From contig NZ_KE384037.1 in the NCBI RefSeq assembly GCF_000423565.1, forward strand, positions 1 to 64,000: a stretch of DNA of 64,000 nucleotides, written 5' to 3'. A program made the position numbers and the translations under genes. Each line of letters opens with the position of its first letter. Position 1 is the first letter of the stretch. This DNA comes from Runella zeae DSM 19591 (GTDB lineage Bacteria; Bacteroidota; Bacteroidia; Cytophagales; Spirosomataceae). Shown piece by piece: positions 44,347 to 53,462 of this stretch. The notes below the pieces were generated by a model that saw only the letters and a list, made by a program, of their open reading frames with translations, searched no databases and was not told where the DNA came from.

Positions 44347-44904
44347 GTGAAAGCGTTAACACAGTACGACATAGACATTTACGGCTTAAAAGACAAGCAA
44401 TATGTCTATGATTTTGAATCAGGGAGCGAATTTTTTGAGGAGTTAGAGCAAGATTTAATCTCAAGTGGTCATTTCAAAACCCACTTAACCCTCGACAAAT
44501 CAGCGACAATGCTCATCTTGAATTTTGATATTCAAGGTGAAGTAGGTTTGGTCTGCGACCGTAGTTTGGAAGATTTTGATGAGTCTATCGACCTCAAAGA
44601 GAGATTAATCTTAAAATATAGTGACCATGATGAAGAGTTGGGTGACGAGATCGAACTCATTCGCCATGAAACTGTTCGTATCAATGTAGCTCGTTATATT
44701 TTTGATTATATCGCCCTAGCTTTACCAATGAAGAAGCTTCATCCTCGTTTTCGGAGTGACGAAACCGAAGATGAATACGAAGAAGATGAGGAGGGAATAT
44801 TGGTATATCAGTCGCAAGATCAAGATACTGACTCAGACGATACCGAATCTGAAGAAGTAGATCCACGCTGGGAAGCTTTACAAAAACTAAAAGGAAAACA
44901 ATAA
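44347..44904 (+). CDS. YceD/DUF177-family protein, GTG start
   Basis: This is a 185-residue protein. DUF177 proteins sit directly upstream of rpmF in most bacteria and are tied to 23S rRNA accumulation. The conserved core, QYDIDIYGLKDKQYVYDFE...DFDESIDL...PMKKLHP, is followed by a long acidic tail (about residues 140-170). The GTG at 44347 is chosen because the longer frame from TTG at 44296 would start inside the promoter, and family members begin M-K-A-L-x-Q-Y. rpmF follows 100 bases later. Confidence 0.85.
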   Translation: MKALTQYDIDIYGLKDKQYVYDFESGSEFFEELEQDLISSGHFKTHLTLDKSATMLILNFDIQGEVGLVCDRSLEDFDESIDLKERLILKYSDHDEELGDEIELIRHETVRINVARYIFDYIALALPMKKLHPRFRSDETEDEYEEDEEGILVYQSQDQDTDSDDTESEEVDPRWEALQKLKGKQ

Positions 44905-44911
44905 CCCTAAG

Positions 44912-44956
44912 ATTTTAGGTAATCTGGTATACATTCTATATCTAACTACCTAAAAT
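44912..44956 (+). promoter_or_regulatory. 10-bp hairpin between DUF177 gene and rpmF
   Basis: ATTTTAGGTA (44912-44921) pairs exactly with TACCTAAAAT (44947-44956), followed by TTCATTTTTAT. It could be a weak terminator or a ribosomal-protein leader structure controlling rpmF. Confidence 0.45.
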
Positions 44957-45004
44957 TCATTTTTATAAATCACGAACATAAACAATTATTAGCAACATAA
45001 GGCA

Positions 45005-45196
45005 ATGGCACATCCCAAACGCAGACACTCAAGCACCCGCCGCGATAAACGCCGTACACACGATGCAATTCAAGGCAAAGCGCTTTCTACTGACCCTTCA
45101 ACGGGTGAAGTACACTTGATGCACCGCGCACACGTTTTTGAAGGGAATCTAGTTTACAAGGGTAAAGTAATTATCGAAGGCTATAAGCAGGCCTAA
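45005..45196 (+). CDS. rpmF: 50S ribosomal protein L32, cysteine-free form
   Basis: This is a 63-residue protein beginning MAHPKRRHSSTRRDKRRTHD, the invariant L32 N-terminus. L32 binds the large subunit. Zinc-binding forms carry four cysteines in the second half; this protein has none, so it is the zinc-independent type. It lies between the DUF177 gene and plsX, the classical order. A strong terminator follows. Confidence 0.95.
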   Translation: MAHPKRRHSSTRRDKRRTHDAIQGKALSTDPSTGEVHLMHRAHVFEGNLVYKGKVIIEGYKQA

Positions 45197-45216
45197 TCCA
45201 TAACGCCCTGTATGTG

Positions 45217-45266
45217 AAAGCATTTTGTTACAACTCATGTAGAAAGTTGTAATAAAATGCTTTTTT
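45217..45266 (+). terminator. Strong intrinsic terminator after rpmF
   Basis: AAAGCATTTTGTTACAACT (45217-45235) pairs with AGTTGTAATAAAATGCTTTT (45245-45264) with near-perfect complementarity, followed by TT. It separates rpmF transcription from plsX, so plsX must have its own promoter or read-through. Confidence 0.85.
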
Positions 45267-45344
45267 AGTATTACATATCTGCTATTTTTACAGCCTAGTT
45301 CAAAACCCTTGAGACCTCTTGATACTCAATATCTCTAAACAATA

Positions 45345-46283
45345 ATGAAAATAGGAATAGACGCAATGGGGGGAGATTTTGCCCCCGAGGCTATCGTAGA
45401 AGGCGTTGTGATGGCAACTGCGGGACTACCGCCCAACGCCCATATTGTGCTTATAGGTAAACAGGATATCATTCATGATTTGCTCAAAAAATACGGTTAT
45501 CAAGGCACTCAAATCCAAATCGTCCATGCCGATGAAGTAGTAGAAATGGGTGAGCACCCCACCAAAGCTTTATCTCAAAAGCCTCATTCGAGTATTTCAA
45601 TTGGGTTCAAATTACTCAAAGAGAAACAAATAGACATTTTTTGTGGCGCAGGCAATACAGGTGCGATGCACGTCGGTGCGCTGTTTAGTATCAAAGCTAT
45701 TGAAGGTATCATACGCCCCGCTATCGTAGGATTTGTACCTCAGAAGAAAGGTGGCCACGCCGTAATGCTTGATATTGGTGCCAATGCAGACTGCAAACCA
45801 GAAGTACTTGAACAATTTGGCGTGATTGGTTCTATCTTTGCTCAATATACTTTCAATATCGAACGCCCTAGAGTAGCATTGATGAATATTGGCGAAGAAG
45901 AGCAAAAAGGCTCAGTGGTGGCCCAAGCAGCTCATCAACTTCTCAAAGATAATACTCGTATTAATTTTATAGGCAACATGGAAGGAAGCGATTTTTTTGA
46001 TGACAAAGCTGATGTAATCGTCACCGACGGTTTTACAGGCAATGCTCTCTTCAAACTAGCCGAATCGTTTTATACCGTTGCCAAAGAAAGAGGAATACAA
46101 GACGAGTATATCGATAAAATGAACTATGAAGCCGTAGGAGGAAGTTCTATCATTGGCGTCAATGGCAATGTCATGATTGCCCACGGAATCTCGTCGGCTA
46201 CGGCTATAAAAAATATGATTACTTGGGCACGCAAACAGGTCGAAACTCAAGCCTATGTGCAAATTGCCAAAGCCCTTAGTTAA
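45345..46283 (+). CDS. plsX: Phosphate acyltransferase PlsX
   Basis: This is a 312-residue cytoplasmic enzyme making acyl-phosphate from acyl-ACP for phospholipid synthesis. The N-terminal GIDAMGGDFAPEAIVEGV, then SIGFKLLKEKQIDIFCGAGNTGAMH and VTDGFTGNALFKLAES are diagnostic of PlsX. It is followed by fabH 98 bases later, the conserved order. Confidence 0.97.
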   Translation: MKIGIDAMGGDFAPEAIVEGVVMATAGLPPNAHIVLIGKQDIIHDLLKKYGYQGTQIQIVHADEVVEMGEHPTKALSQKPHSSISIGFKLLKEKQIDIFCGAGNTGAMHVGALFSIKAIEGIIRPAIVGFVPQKKGGHAVMLDIGANADCKPEVLEQFGVIGSIFAQYTFNIERPRVALMNIGEEEQKGSVVAQAAHQLLKDNTRINFIGNMEGSDFFDDKADVIVTDGFTGNALFKLAESFYTVAKERGIQDEYIDKMNYEAVGGSSIIGVNGNVMIAHGISSATAIKNMITWARKQVETQAYVQIAKALS

Positions 46284-46380
46284 AACAGCCTTTAATAGTT
46301 AATGCGGTACTTTGCAGCACCGCCCGTTGGTTCCACTTCCAACGGCTATATTCAAACCTAATAACTTTTACGAGGTAAAA

Positions 46381-47370
46381 ATGAGTCAAATTCGAGCGGC
46401 TATCACGGGGATACAGGGATACGTTCCCGACTATATTTTGACCAATGCAGAATTGGAAAAAATGGTTGACACCAATGACGAATGGATTGTTAGCCGTACT
46501 GGCATTAAAGAACGTCGCATTCTCAAAGGAGAAGGGCTCGGAACCTCCCATATGGCAGTAGAAGCCGTCAAAGGTTTGTTGGCAAAAACCCACACTTTGC
46601 CCGAAGAAATTGACTTGCTCATTTGTGCTACTACTACTCCCGACTATATATTTCCGAGCACCGCCAATTTGGTTTGTGATATGGCAGGTATTAGAGCTAT
46701 TGGAAGCTTTGACATCCAAGCGGCTTGTTCGGGATTTGTGTATGCGCTTACTGTAGGTTCTCAATTTATTGAAACAGGAAAATACAAAAAAGTGATTGTG
46801 GTAGGCGCCGACAAAATGTCGGCGATTGTAGATTATACCGACCGTACCACTTGTGTGTTGTTTGGGGATGGTGCAGGAGCTGTATTGCTCGAACCCACCA
46901 CCGAAGGCTTTGGCGTACTGGATAGTATCATCAAATCTGACGGAGCGGGGCAGCCTTTTTTGCATCAAAAGGCAGGAGGCAGTCGCTATCCACCTACGCA
47001 CGATACAATCGACAAGCGCTGGCACTATGCTTATCAAGACGGCCCTTCGGTATTTAAGTTTGCTGTTACAAATATGGCTGACGTAGCCGCCGAAATCATG
47101 GAAAGAAATCATCTTACCGGCGAAGATGTGGCTTGGTTAGTGCCGCACCAAGCCAACAAACGTATCATTTCGGCTACTGCTAATCGCATGAAAGTAGGCA
47201 TGGACAAAGTAATGCTCAACATCCAAAAATACGGCAACACTACTGCGGCCACTATCCCTCTATGCTTGTGGGATTATGAATCTCAACTCAAAAAAGGAGA
47301 CAATCTCATATTAGCCGCTTTTGGTGGGGGCTTTACGTGGGGAGCAGTATATGTAAAATGGGGATATTAG
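46381..47370 (+). CDS. fabH: 3-oxoacyl-ACP synthase III
   Basis: This 329-residue enzyme condenses acetyl-CoA with malonyl-ACP to start fatty-acid chains. The catalytic triad is complete: C116 in QAACSGF, H256 in VPHQANKR and N286 in YGNTTAAT. The ATG at 46381 is the real start; an upstream in-frame codon would add a non-conserved extension. A 278-residue antisense frame covers it but is a shadow. Confidence 0.97.
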   Translation: MSQIRAAITGIQGYVPDYILTNAELEKMVDTNDEWIVSRTGIKERRILKGEGLGTSHMAVEAVKGLLAKTHTLPEEIDLLICATTTPDYIFPSTANLVCDMAGIRAIGSFDIQAACSGFVYALTVGSQFIETGKYKKVIVVGADKMSAIVDYTDRTTCVLFGDGAGAVLLEPTTEGFGVLDSIIKSDGAGQPFLHQKAGGSRYPPTHDTIDKRWHYAYQDGPSVFKFAVTNMADVAAEIMERNHLTGEDVAWLVPHQANKRIISATANRMKVGMDKVMLNIQKYGNTTAATIPLCLWDYESQLKKGDNLILAAFGGGFTWGAVYVKWGY

Positions 47371-47457
47371 ATTATACTCAACTCAACCACCTAGTGGAAA
47401 CACCATAGTAGCTATTTTCTCAACACAACGATTAACCTCAATATAACGATTTTAAAA

Positions 47458-47489
47458 GTGGCTTGCCACAACAATCACCGCTAGCGCGG
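47458..47489. promoter_or_regulatory. Two short hairpins before efp
   Basis: GTGGCTTGCCAC (47458-47469) and CCGCTAGCGCGG (47478-47489), the second followed by ATTTTTTCT, which could be the fabH terminator. Confidence 0.5.
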
Positions 47490-47520
47490 ATTTTTTCTAA
47501 TCGCTAATATACCATATCAT

Positions 47521-48084
47521 ATGGCAACAACTGCAGACATCCGTAACGGATTAGTTATCAACTTCAACAACGATTTATTCCAAGTTATTGAATTTCAACA
47601 CGTAAAACCAGGCAAAGGCGCCGCTTTCGTACGTACAAAAATCAAAAGTCTTACGAGTGGTAAAGTACTAGACAATACTTTCAACTCAGGTGCGACTATT
47701 TATCCTGTACGGGTAGAGCGTCGTGAGTTTCAGTTTTTGTACAAAGATGAAGCAGGTTTCAACTTTATGGACAATGAGACTTTTGACCAAGTTTCTATTT
47801 CAGAAAAACTCGTTGGTAATGCCGATTTGATGAAAGAAGGCCAACTAGTGGAAATTCTGCTCAACACCGAAAATGACACGCCTCTTACTTGCGAACTCCC
47901 TCCTTTTGTAGAATTAGAAGTAACCTATGCTGAACCCGGTATCAAAGGAGATACCGCCAACAACCCCCGCAAAGCCGTAGAGGTAGAGACGGGTGCTCGA
48001 ATCATGGTACCCATGTTTATTGAGCAAGGCGACAAACTTCGTATCGATACCCGCACCTACGATTATGTAGAGCGCGTTAAATAA
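47521..48084 (+). CDS. efp: Elongation factor P
   Basis: This is a 187-residue translation factor that rescues ribosomes stalled on polyproline. The three-domain layout is complete, and the tip lysine that is usually modified is K32 in KPGKGAAFV. The C-terminal segment RIDTRTYDYVERV is conserved. It lies between fabH and accB, the usual Bacteroidota order. Confidence 0.97.
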   Translation: MATTADIRNGLVINFNNDLFQVIEFQHVKPGKGAAFVRTKIKSLTSGKVLDNTFNSGATIYPVRVERREFQFLYKDEAGFNFMDNETFDQVSISEKLVGNADLMKEGQLVEILLNTENDTPLTCELPPFVELEVTYAEPGIKGDTANNPRKAVEVETGARIMVPMFIEQGDKLRIDTRTYDYVERVK

Positions 48085-48164
48085 TTTTTATAATATAGTT
48101 AGTAAGTAGTTGCTAGTTATGTATTTATAAAAGAACTAACCGCTGAACACTAACCCCTAAAAAA

Positions 48165-48647
48165 ATGGAAATCAAAGACATCCAAAAGCTCCTCGACTTT
48201 ATCGCAAACTCTGGTTTAGATGAGGTCAATATCGAAACTGGCGAATTGAAAGTAAGCGTAAAACGCAATAATACTACCACTACGTACGTAGCTCCTGCTC
48301 CAGTCCCGGTAGCCACACCTGCCCCAGTAGTAGCAGCCCCCGTAGCTAGTCCTGCGGCTGCTTCAGCACCAGCTGCGGCTCCTGCTCCTAAAGCTGATGA
48401 GTCTAAGTACCTCACCATTAAATCTCCCATGATTGGAACATTCTACCGATCAGCAGGCCCAGATAAGGCTTCGTTTGTAGAAATTGGTGACGAAATCTCT
48501 TCAGGCAAGGTAGTATGTATTGTGGAAGCAATGAAACTCTTCAATGAGATTGAGTCCGAAATCTCAGGACGCATCGTAAAAGTGCTTGTTGAAAATGCCA
48601 CTCCCGTTGAATACGACCAGCCACTTTTCTTGGTAGAACCTGCTTAA
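48165..48647 (+). CDS. accB: Biotin carboxyl carrier protein of acetyl-CoA carboxylase
   Basis: This is a 160-residue carrier. An N-terminal domain (1-35) is joined by an alanine/proline linker (40-76) to the biotinyl domain, with K124 in EAMKL as the biotinylation site. It presents carboxybiotin to the transferase. accC follows 87 bases later. Confidence 0.97.
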   Translation: MEIKDIQKLLDFIANSGLDEVNIETGELKVSVKRNNTTTTYVAPAPVPVATPAPVVAAPVASPAAASAPAAAPAPKADESKYLTIKSPMIGTFYRSAGPDKASFVEIGDEISSGKVVCIVEAMKLFNEIESEISGRIVKVLVENATPVEYDQPLFLVEPA

Positions 48648-48734
48648 CAATTTGAAAATGAGTCAATTTTGGAAATAAGCTAAGCTGTTATTCCCAAATG
48701 AAAAAATTCTCAAATTTTCAAATTCTCAAAAACT

Positions 48735-50078
48735 ATGTTTAAAAAGATACTTATTGCCAATCGAGGCGAAATTGCGCTGCGGGTTATTCGTACATGCCGC
48801 GAAATGGGCATCAATACCGTAGCCGTATATTCGACCGCCGACCGCGACAGCCTTCATGTACGCTTTGCCGATGAAGCAGTTTGCATAGGACCTCCTACCA
48901 GTCGTCAGTCTTATCTTAGTATCCCCAATATCATCTCTGCTGCCGAAATTACCAATGCCGATGCCATTCACCCTGGCTATGGTTTTTTGTCCGAAAACGC
49001 CGAATTCTCACGAATTTGTTCGGAATATGGGATTAAATTCATCGGAGCTACTGCTGAGCAAATCAACTACATGGGCGATAAGGCTACTGCCAAAGCAACC
49101 ATGAAAGCAGCAGGAGTACCTGTCATTCCTGGCTCAGAAGGACTACTTGAATCAGTAGAAGAAGGAAAAGCACTCGCCAAAGAAATCGGCTATCCTGTTA
49201 TCGTCAAAGCTACCGCAGGGGGTGGTGGACGTGGAATGCGCATCATCAAAAATGAAAGTGAATTTCAAAAAGCGTGGGATGATGCCAAAATGGAATCAGG
49301 GGCGGCATTTGGCAACGACGGCCTTTATCTTGAGAAATTTGTGGAAGAACCACGTCACATCGAAATTCAAGTGGTAGGTGACCAATTCGGGCGAGTTTGC
49401 CATTTATCCGAACGTGACTGCTCTATCCAACGCCGTCACCAAAAATTGGTAGAAGAAACCCCCTCTCCTATTGTTTCGCCTGAGCTTCGTGAGCGTATGG
49501 GCCAAGCCGCTATCAAAGGTGCATCAGCCATTGGTTACGAAGGAGCAGGGACGATCGAGTTTTTGGTTGACAAATACGGCGAGTTTTATTTCATGGAAAT
49601 GAACACGCGTATCCAAGTAGAGCACCCTATTACGGAAGAAGTTACTAATTTTGACCTTATCAAAGAGCAAATCAAAGTAGCCGCAGGGCAGCCTATTTCG
49701 GGACAAAATTATACGCCTCAGCTCTATGCAATGGAGTGCCGTATCAATGCCGAAGACCCCGCCAATGGCTTCCGTCCTAGTCCTGGAAAAATCACGCAAT
49801 TACATTTTCCGGGTGGACATGGGGTCAGAATTGATAGCCACGTGTATGCGGGCTATACCATTCCGCCCAACTATGATTCTATGATTGCCAAGGTAATAGT
49901 GAGCGGTCAATCACGCGCCGAAGTAATGACCCGTATGAAACGTGCTTTACAAGAGTTTGTGATTGAAGGTATCAAAACCACCATTCCGTTTCATATTCGT
50001 CTCATGGATGACCCAGGTTTCCAATCGGGGAATTTTACAACTAAATACCTCGAAACTTTCGATTTTAGTGGGTTATAA
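48735..50078 (+). CDS. accC: Biotin carboxylase subunit of acetyl-CoA carboxylase
   Basis: This 447-residue ATP-grasp enzyme carboxylates biotin on AccB. The N-terminal [20 protein letters not shown], the glycine-rich ATP loop [20 protein letters not shown], and [14 protein letters not shown] with the catalytic Glu/Arg pair are all present. Length is standard. The transcript ends at a GC-rich hairpin 20 bases after the stop. Confidence 0.98.
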   Translation: MFKKILIANRGEIALRVIRTCREMGINTVAVYSTADRDSLHVRFADEAVCIGPPTSRQSYLSIPNIISAAEITNADAIHPGYGFLSENAEFSRICSEYGIKFIGATAEQINYMGDKATAKATMKAAGVPVIPGSEGLLESVEEGKALAKEIGYPVIVKATAGGGGRGMRIIKNESEFQKAWDDAKMESGAAFGNDGLYLEKFVEEPRHIEIQVVGDQFGRVCHLSERDCSIQRRHQKLVEETPSPIVSPELRERMGQAAIKGASAIGYEGAGTIEFLVDKYGEFYFMEMNTRIQVEHPITEEVTNFDLIKEQIKVAAGQPISGQNYTPQLYAMECRINAEDPANGFRPSPGKITQLHFPGGHGVRIDSHVYAGYTIPPNYDSMIAKVIVSGQSRAEVMTRMKRALQEFVIEGIKTTIPFHIRLMDDPGFQSGNFTTKYLETFDFSGL

Positions 50079-50096
50079 AACTCCCCTAATCATAGT

Positions 50097-50123
50097 AAAA
50101 GCGGGCCTTCGAGGTCCGCTTTT
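50097..50123. terminator. Terminator after accC
   Basis: AAAAGCGGGCC (50097-50107) pairs with GGTCCGCTTTT (50113-50123) at 10 of 11 positions around a short TTCGA loop, with T-runs on both strands. It may serve both converging genes. Confidence 0.85.
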
Positions 50124-50667
50124 ATTTTGAATGACTATTGGCTCTCTTCAATACCACTTTTTGAAGATTGTCAACCGAAAAATTCGTCACTTCGGCTTTT
50201 GTGGCTTGTTTTTTACCTGAGGTTACTTCAAAAATCAATTCTTCTCCTCGTAACTCGTAAGTAGCAGTAAGGGAGATTCCTTGTGTTTCAAAAAGGCAGT
50301 ATAGTTTATTATCAAACAAATAATTGATTAGCTCTATACCGTCGCCTTCGTCTATTATGTAGATGCCTTTGGAGGCGTCTTTTGTCTTCAATTTGTAATC
50401 TTTCACCATAGGCATTTTGGAGGATAGATACTCGGTTTTCCAAGTCCATTCTCCAGAAGATGACATAGGCGCGACGGTGAGTCGCACCTCCACGCTGTCT
50501 TTTATACTTCCAGAGCGATAGATGTACATTTGTCCTTTCCAAGTGCCTACACAATTTTGGACAAACGTATGTTGACCCTTTACAATGTGCCCTAGACTGG
50601 CCAATATAAGCACCAATACTCCCTTTTTGAGGAGCATTTGCCTCTTTGTTATTTTAGTTAAGTTCAT
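50122..50667 (-). CDS. Exported protein of unknown function, lipocalin-like
   Basis: This is a 181-residue protein with an N-terminal signal (hydrophobic residues 15-28, cleavage near VKGQ). The body has VGTWKGQMYIYRSGS and a run of beta strands similar in pattern to small lipocalin/calycin proteins, but I cannot name a family. It overlaps the GNAT gene upstream by 14 bases, which suggests cotranscription. A shorter start at codon 11 is possible. Confidence 0.6.
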   Translation of the reverse strand: MNLTKITKRQMLLKKGVLVLILASLGHIVKGQHTFVQNCVGTWKGQMYIYRSGSIKDSVEVRLTVAPMSSSGEWTWKTEYLSSKMPMVKDYKLKTKDASKGIYIIDEGDGIELINYLFDNKLYCLFETQGISLTATYELRGEELIFEVTSGKKQATKAEVTNFSVDNLQKVVLKRANSHSK

Positions 50668-51061
50668 TCACTGTATCAATATAATAGCAATGAGGATGGT
50701 TTTTCATCCCTATTTTGGGATAATATTCCACTGCTTTGGGCGCAGAAAGCAAAATAAGTTTAGCCCGTGGGGCTGCCAATTTTGTTTGACGAATCAACTC
50801 TTTGCCAATTCCTTGTTTCTGATAAGCTATATCCACGGCCAAATCTGACAAATAAGTACAAAAAGCATAATCCGTAATAGCGCGTGAGACTCCGATGATG
50901 ACGCCATTTTCACGAGCGGTCACAATCAAATTAGCATTTTGTAGCATCATCGCAAGGCGTTCTGTATCTTCTATAGGACGGCGTTCTCCTAAAGTAGAGC
51001 GTACCAATACGGATTTAAAATCTTGGACTGACAAGTCATTTTCAAGCTGATAAGTAATCAT
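50654..51061 (-). CDS. GNAT-family N-acetyltransferase
   Basis: This is a 135-residue enzyme from ATG 51061 (an upstream TTG at 51094 is less likely). The acetyl-CoA site is in DLAVDIAYQKQGIGKELIRQT, with the Q-x-x-G-x-G loop. The C-terminal YYPKIGMKNHPHCYYI is typical of the GNAT subfamily. Substrate unknown. The next gene overlaps it by 14 bases. Confidence 0.88.
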   Translation of the reverse strand: MITYQLENDLSVQDFKSVLVRSTLGERRPIEDTERLAMMLQNANLIVTARENGVIIGVSRAITDYAFCTYLSDLAVDIAYQKQGIGKELIRQTKLAAPRAKLILLSAPKAVEYYPKIGMKNHPHCYYIDTVNELN

Positions 51062-51195
51062 GGAGTATCTAAAATTTGCCTTATGGGTTTCCAAATTAGT
51101 TAAAATTTTGGTATCCCGAAAATATCTATTTTAATTTAGCGTATCAATGTCAAAACTGATTATTAACATTTTTTTATAACCCTCCTCCCTTTAGA

Positions 51196-51213
51196 TTTGG
51201 TAAATTAATATAG
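51196..51213 (+). promoter_or_regulatory. 18-nt element, copy 1, before the zinc-ribbon gene
   Basis: TTTGGTAAATTAATATAG matches copy 2 at 51765-51782 at 17 of 18 positions. Each copy starts with a -33-like TTTG, followed 18 bases later by a -7-like TA-rich box (TACTTTAT here). Confidence 0.6.
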
Positions 51214-51248
51214 TATTTACTTTATCAGCATTTACCTATCCCCTCCCT

Positions 51249-51671
51249 ATGGCTGCTACCTTAAAATGTCCAAAATGCGATAGTTTAGAAACTGTCAGAA
51301 ACGGAATTATCAAAAATCGCCAACGATTTCGCTGCAAAAAGTGCGATTATAACTTTACCGTAGAGAAGCTCGGCAAAGGCATTAGTTCTTATTATGTCAT
51401 TAAAGCTTTGCAGCTTTATATCGAAGGAGTAAGCTTTCGCGAAATTGAGCGTCTTTTGGGTGTAAGTCATGTATCGGTAATGAACTGGGTGAAAAAATAC
51501 CAAATCAAAATTCCGGATCGTATCACACATCATGCAACTTACAAAGTCATGAATCATAAAGAATTAGCAGAGTTTTATGCTGACCGCAAAAATCTGGAAG
51601 GGACAGGCATGATTGTGACCGAGCTAGGCGACAAATTCATGATGATTAAATGGGAACGTTTCAAAGATTAG
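51249..51671 (+). CDS. Orphan IS1-InsA-like zinc-ribbon/HTH protein, likely a domesticated regulator
   Basis: This is a 140-residue protein. The N-terminal zinc ribbon has C7/C10 and C29/C32, then a helix-turn-helix about 57-83 (YIEGVSFREIERLLGVSHVSVMNWV), the arrangement of IS1 InsA and of transposase N-termini. The C-terminal 55 residues (ELAEFYADRKNLEGTGM...MIKWERFKD) do not match InsB and carry no DDE catalytic residues. It has no partner transposase, so it is probably a stand-alone DNA-binding regulator. It precedes the porin/transporter/Acs cluster and is followed by a strong terminator. Confidence 0.75.
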   Translation: MAATLKCPKCDSLETVRNGIIKNRQRFRCKKCDYNFTVEKLGKGISSYYVIKALQLYIEGVSFREIERLLGVSHVSVMNWVKKYQIKIPDRITHHATYKVMNHKELAEFYADRKNLEGTGMIVTELGDKFMMIKWERFKD

Positions 51672-51694
51672 TCGCTTCATTTTTTTCTTTTTTG

Positions 51695-51723
51695 TTAAGC
51701 CACGACCTCCCGTTGTGGCTTAA
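51695..51723 (+). terminator. Terminator after the zinc-ribbon gene
   Basis: TTAAGCCACGAC (51695-51706) pairs with GTTGTGGCTTAA (51712-51723) at 11 of 12 positions, followed by TTTTTAT. Confidence 0.85.
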
Positions 51724-52076
51724 TTTTTATAGTTTCTCTTCGTTTTTTGCTAATATGATATACTTTTGTTAAATTAATATAGATACTATTTTTTGCTATT
51801 ACTCTTTCAGATTCTACTCTTTTGACAGCTAAGTATCCTATATTATTTGGCTAATATCTTCCCAAACCACATTTTATTGAAATTTTTAGCCATCAAATAA
51901 TACTCAAATCCCCCTTCTGACTCTTCCAGAGTCATACCTATACTTTTTGACCAAAGCTATATCAATATTTTCTTTATTAATTGGATTTTATTGTGCTTTG
52001 AATCGTCATTGAAATTCAAGGCGCCAGTGTTTCAGTGGGTTTACCAAGACTTCTCTCAAACCTTTCTTAACCTAAG
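51724..52076 (+). promoter_or_regulatory. Long gene-free leader before the porin gene
   Basis: This 353-bp region contains no gene. Copy 2 of the 18-nt element (51765-51782) is followed 18 bases later by TATTTTTT (51787-51794), a -7-like box, implying a transcription start near 51800 and a leader of about 275 bases before the porin ATG at 52077. Confidence 0.5.
51765..51782 (+). promoter_or_regulatory. 18-nt element, copy 2, before the porin gene
   Basis: TTTGTTAAATTAATATAG, 17/18 identical to copy 1. Its position relative to a -7-like box is the same (18 bases), so it could be a shared promoter with a regulator site. Confidence 0.6.
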
Positions 52077-53462
52077 ATGAAAAAAATAATTTTTGCAATA
52101 GCTATTATTCTAGCCTGCGCTTCCAGCGGATATCTACAGGCTCAAGGGTCGTCAGAGTATGGCGCAGGAATGAAACTAAATGTAAACTCGGAAGGCACCA
52201 AATATGTGCGCTTCATCACTTGGAGTCAAATTTGGATGCGTTCTGTTCAGAACAACCCCGGTACGCTTGTCAATGGCGTAAGTCAAAACAATACCTTCGA
52301 CATTGGGGCCCGTCGGCTTCGGATGCTCGTCCAAGCCCAAATGAGCCCTCGATTTATGGTTTTAGCTCATTTTGGTATCAATAATCAAACTTTTTTGAAC
52401 GGCGGTGCCCCCGGAACCTCGGGTACAGGAGGCTACGGACAAGGCAAAAAACCAGAATTGTTTTTTCATGATTTTTGGGGTGAATATGTTATCATTCCTG
52501 CTCTTAATGCTGAGACCAAAAAAGCTAACCCTTTTTCGATGTCGTTTGGCGCTGGTTTGCACTATTACTTAGGTTTAAGCCGCATGACCATGCATAGTAC
52601 CCTCAATTTTATGGCTGTAGATTCGCCCGTTTTTACGTGGGCAACTATCGAAAACTCAGACCAATTTGCCCGGATGTTTGGGGTGTTTTTGAAAGGAAAA
52701 GCCAACAAATTTGAGTACCGTTTGAGCCTCAACAAACCTTTTGCTACCAATCTTACCCCCGTAGAAGGAGTAGCGGTAGATAACAATGGTGTCAGCAAAG
52801 CCTCTACCTCTGGCTATTGTGAGTATCAATTTTTTGATCAAGAGTCCAACGTATTGCCATTCAAAGTCGGCTCCTATGTAGGAACCAAGCGTGTGTTTAA
52901 CATTGGTGCGGGGTTTTATCACCAACCCCAAGGCACCCAAAGTCTAAAAAATGGAGTCGTCCAAAAACATAATATAAGTTTGATGTCGGTCGATGCTTTT
53001 TTGGATATGCCTATTGGTAAAAAAGAGAAAAATACGGCCTTAACTCTTTACAGCGGCATTTATAAATACAACTTTGGCCCCAACTATATCAGAAATGCGG
53101 GTATTATGAACACAGGCACTTTAGACCCAAAATTTGAAGGGCAAAAGGCACTTGCCGGAGCGGGCAATGCCCGCCCTCTACTCGGTACGGGCACTATGTT
53201 TTATACACAAGCAGGGGTATTATTACCAAAAAGCAGCGAAAAGCCTAAAGTAAGAATACAGCCTTTTGGCGCTTATACATGGAAAAAACTCGAAGCTCTC
53301 AGCAAAAGTGGCAACTACTACGATGTAGGGACTAATTTTTATCTTGAGGGACATCATTCCAAAATCACTCTCCAATATTCTACCCGCCCTATTTATCTTG
53401 CTAAAGATAAGATAGATGGCAGTAAAGGAGAGTTTATTATTCAATTTCAAACGTACCTTTAG
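52077..53462 (+). CDS. Outer-membrane porin-like beta-barrel
   Basis: This 461-residue protein has a signal peptide (cleavage near LQAQ, residue 22). The remainder shows many amphipathic strands (GTKYVRFITWSQIWMRS, RFMVLAHFGINNQTF, KITLQYSTRPIYL) as expected for a large barrel, ending in QFQTYL. A putative porin for small carboxylates or sugars fits its position directly before the MHS-type carrier and Acs genes. Substrate not readable. Confidence 0.75.
   Translation: MKKIIFAIAIILACASSGYLQAQGSSEYGAGMKLNVNSEGTKYVRFITWSQIWMRSVQNNPGTLVNGVSQNNTFDIGARRLRMLVQAQMSPRFMVLAHFGINNQTFLNGGAPGTSGTGGYGQGKKPELFFHDFWGEYVIIPALNAETKKANPFSMSFGAGLHYYLGLSRMTMHSTLNFMAVDSPVFTWATIENSDQFARMFGVFLKGKANKFEYRLSLNKPFATNLTPVEGVAVDNNGVSKASTSGYCEYQFFDQESNVLPFKVGSYVGTKRVFNIGAGFYHQPQGTQSLKNGVVQKHNISLMSVDAFLDMPIGKKEKNTALTLYSGIYKYNFGPNYIRNAGIMNTGTLDPKFEGQKALAGAGNARPLLGTGTMFYTQAGVLLPKSSEKPKVRIQPFGAYTWKKLEALSKSGNYYDVGTNFYLEGHHSKITLQYSTRPIYLAKDKIDGSKGEFIIQFQTYL

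Noticed and set aside
46276-47112. 278-residue minus-strand frame over fabH
   Set aside because: It is antisense to a complete fabH with intact catalytic residues and has no recognisable motif of its own.
51196-51782. Target-site duplication of an insertion containing the zinc-ribbon gene
   Set aside because: IS1-type duplications are 8-9 bp; an 18-nt repeat at promoter positions with the same spacing to a -7-like box is better read as a shared promoter/regulator element, although the other reading is not excluded.
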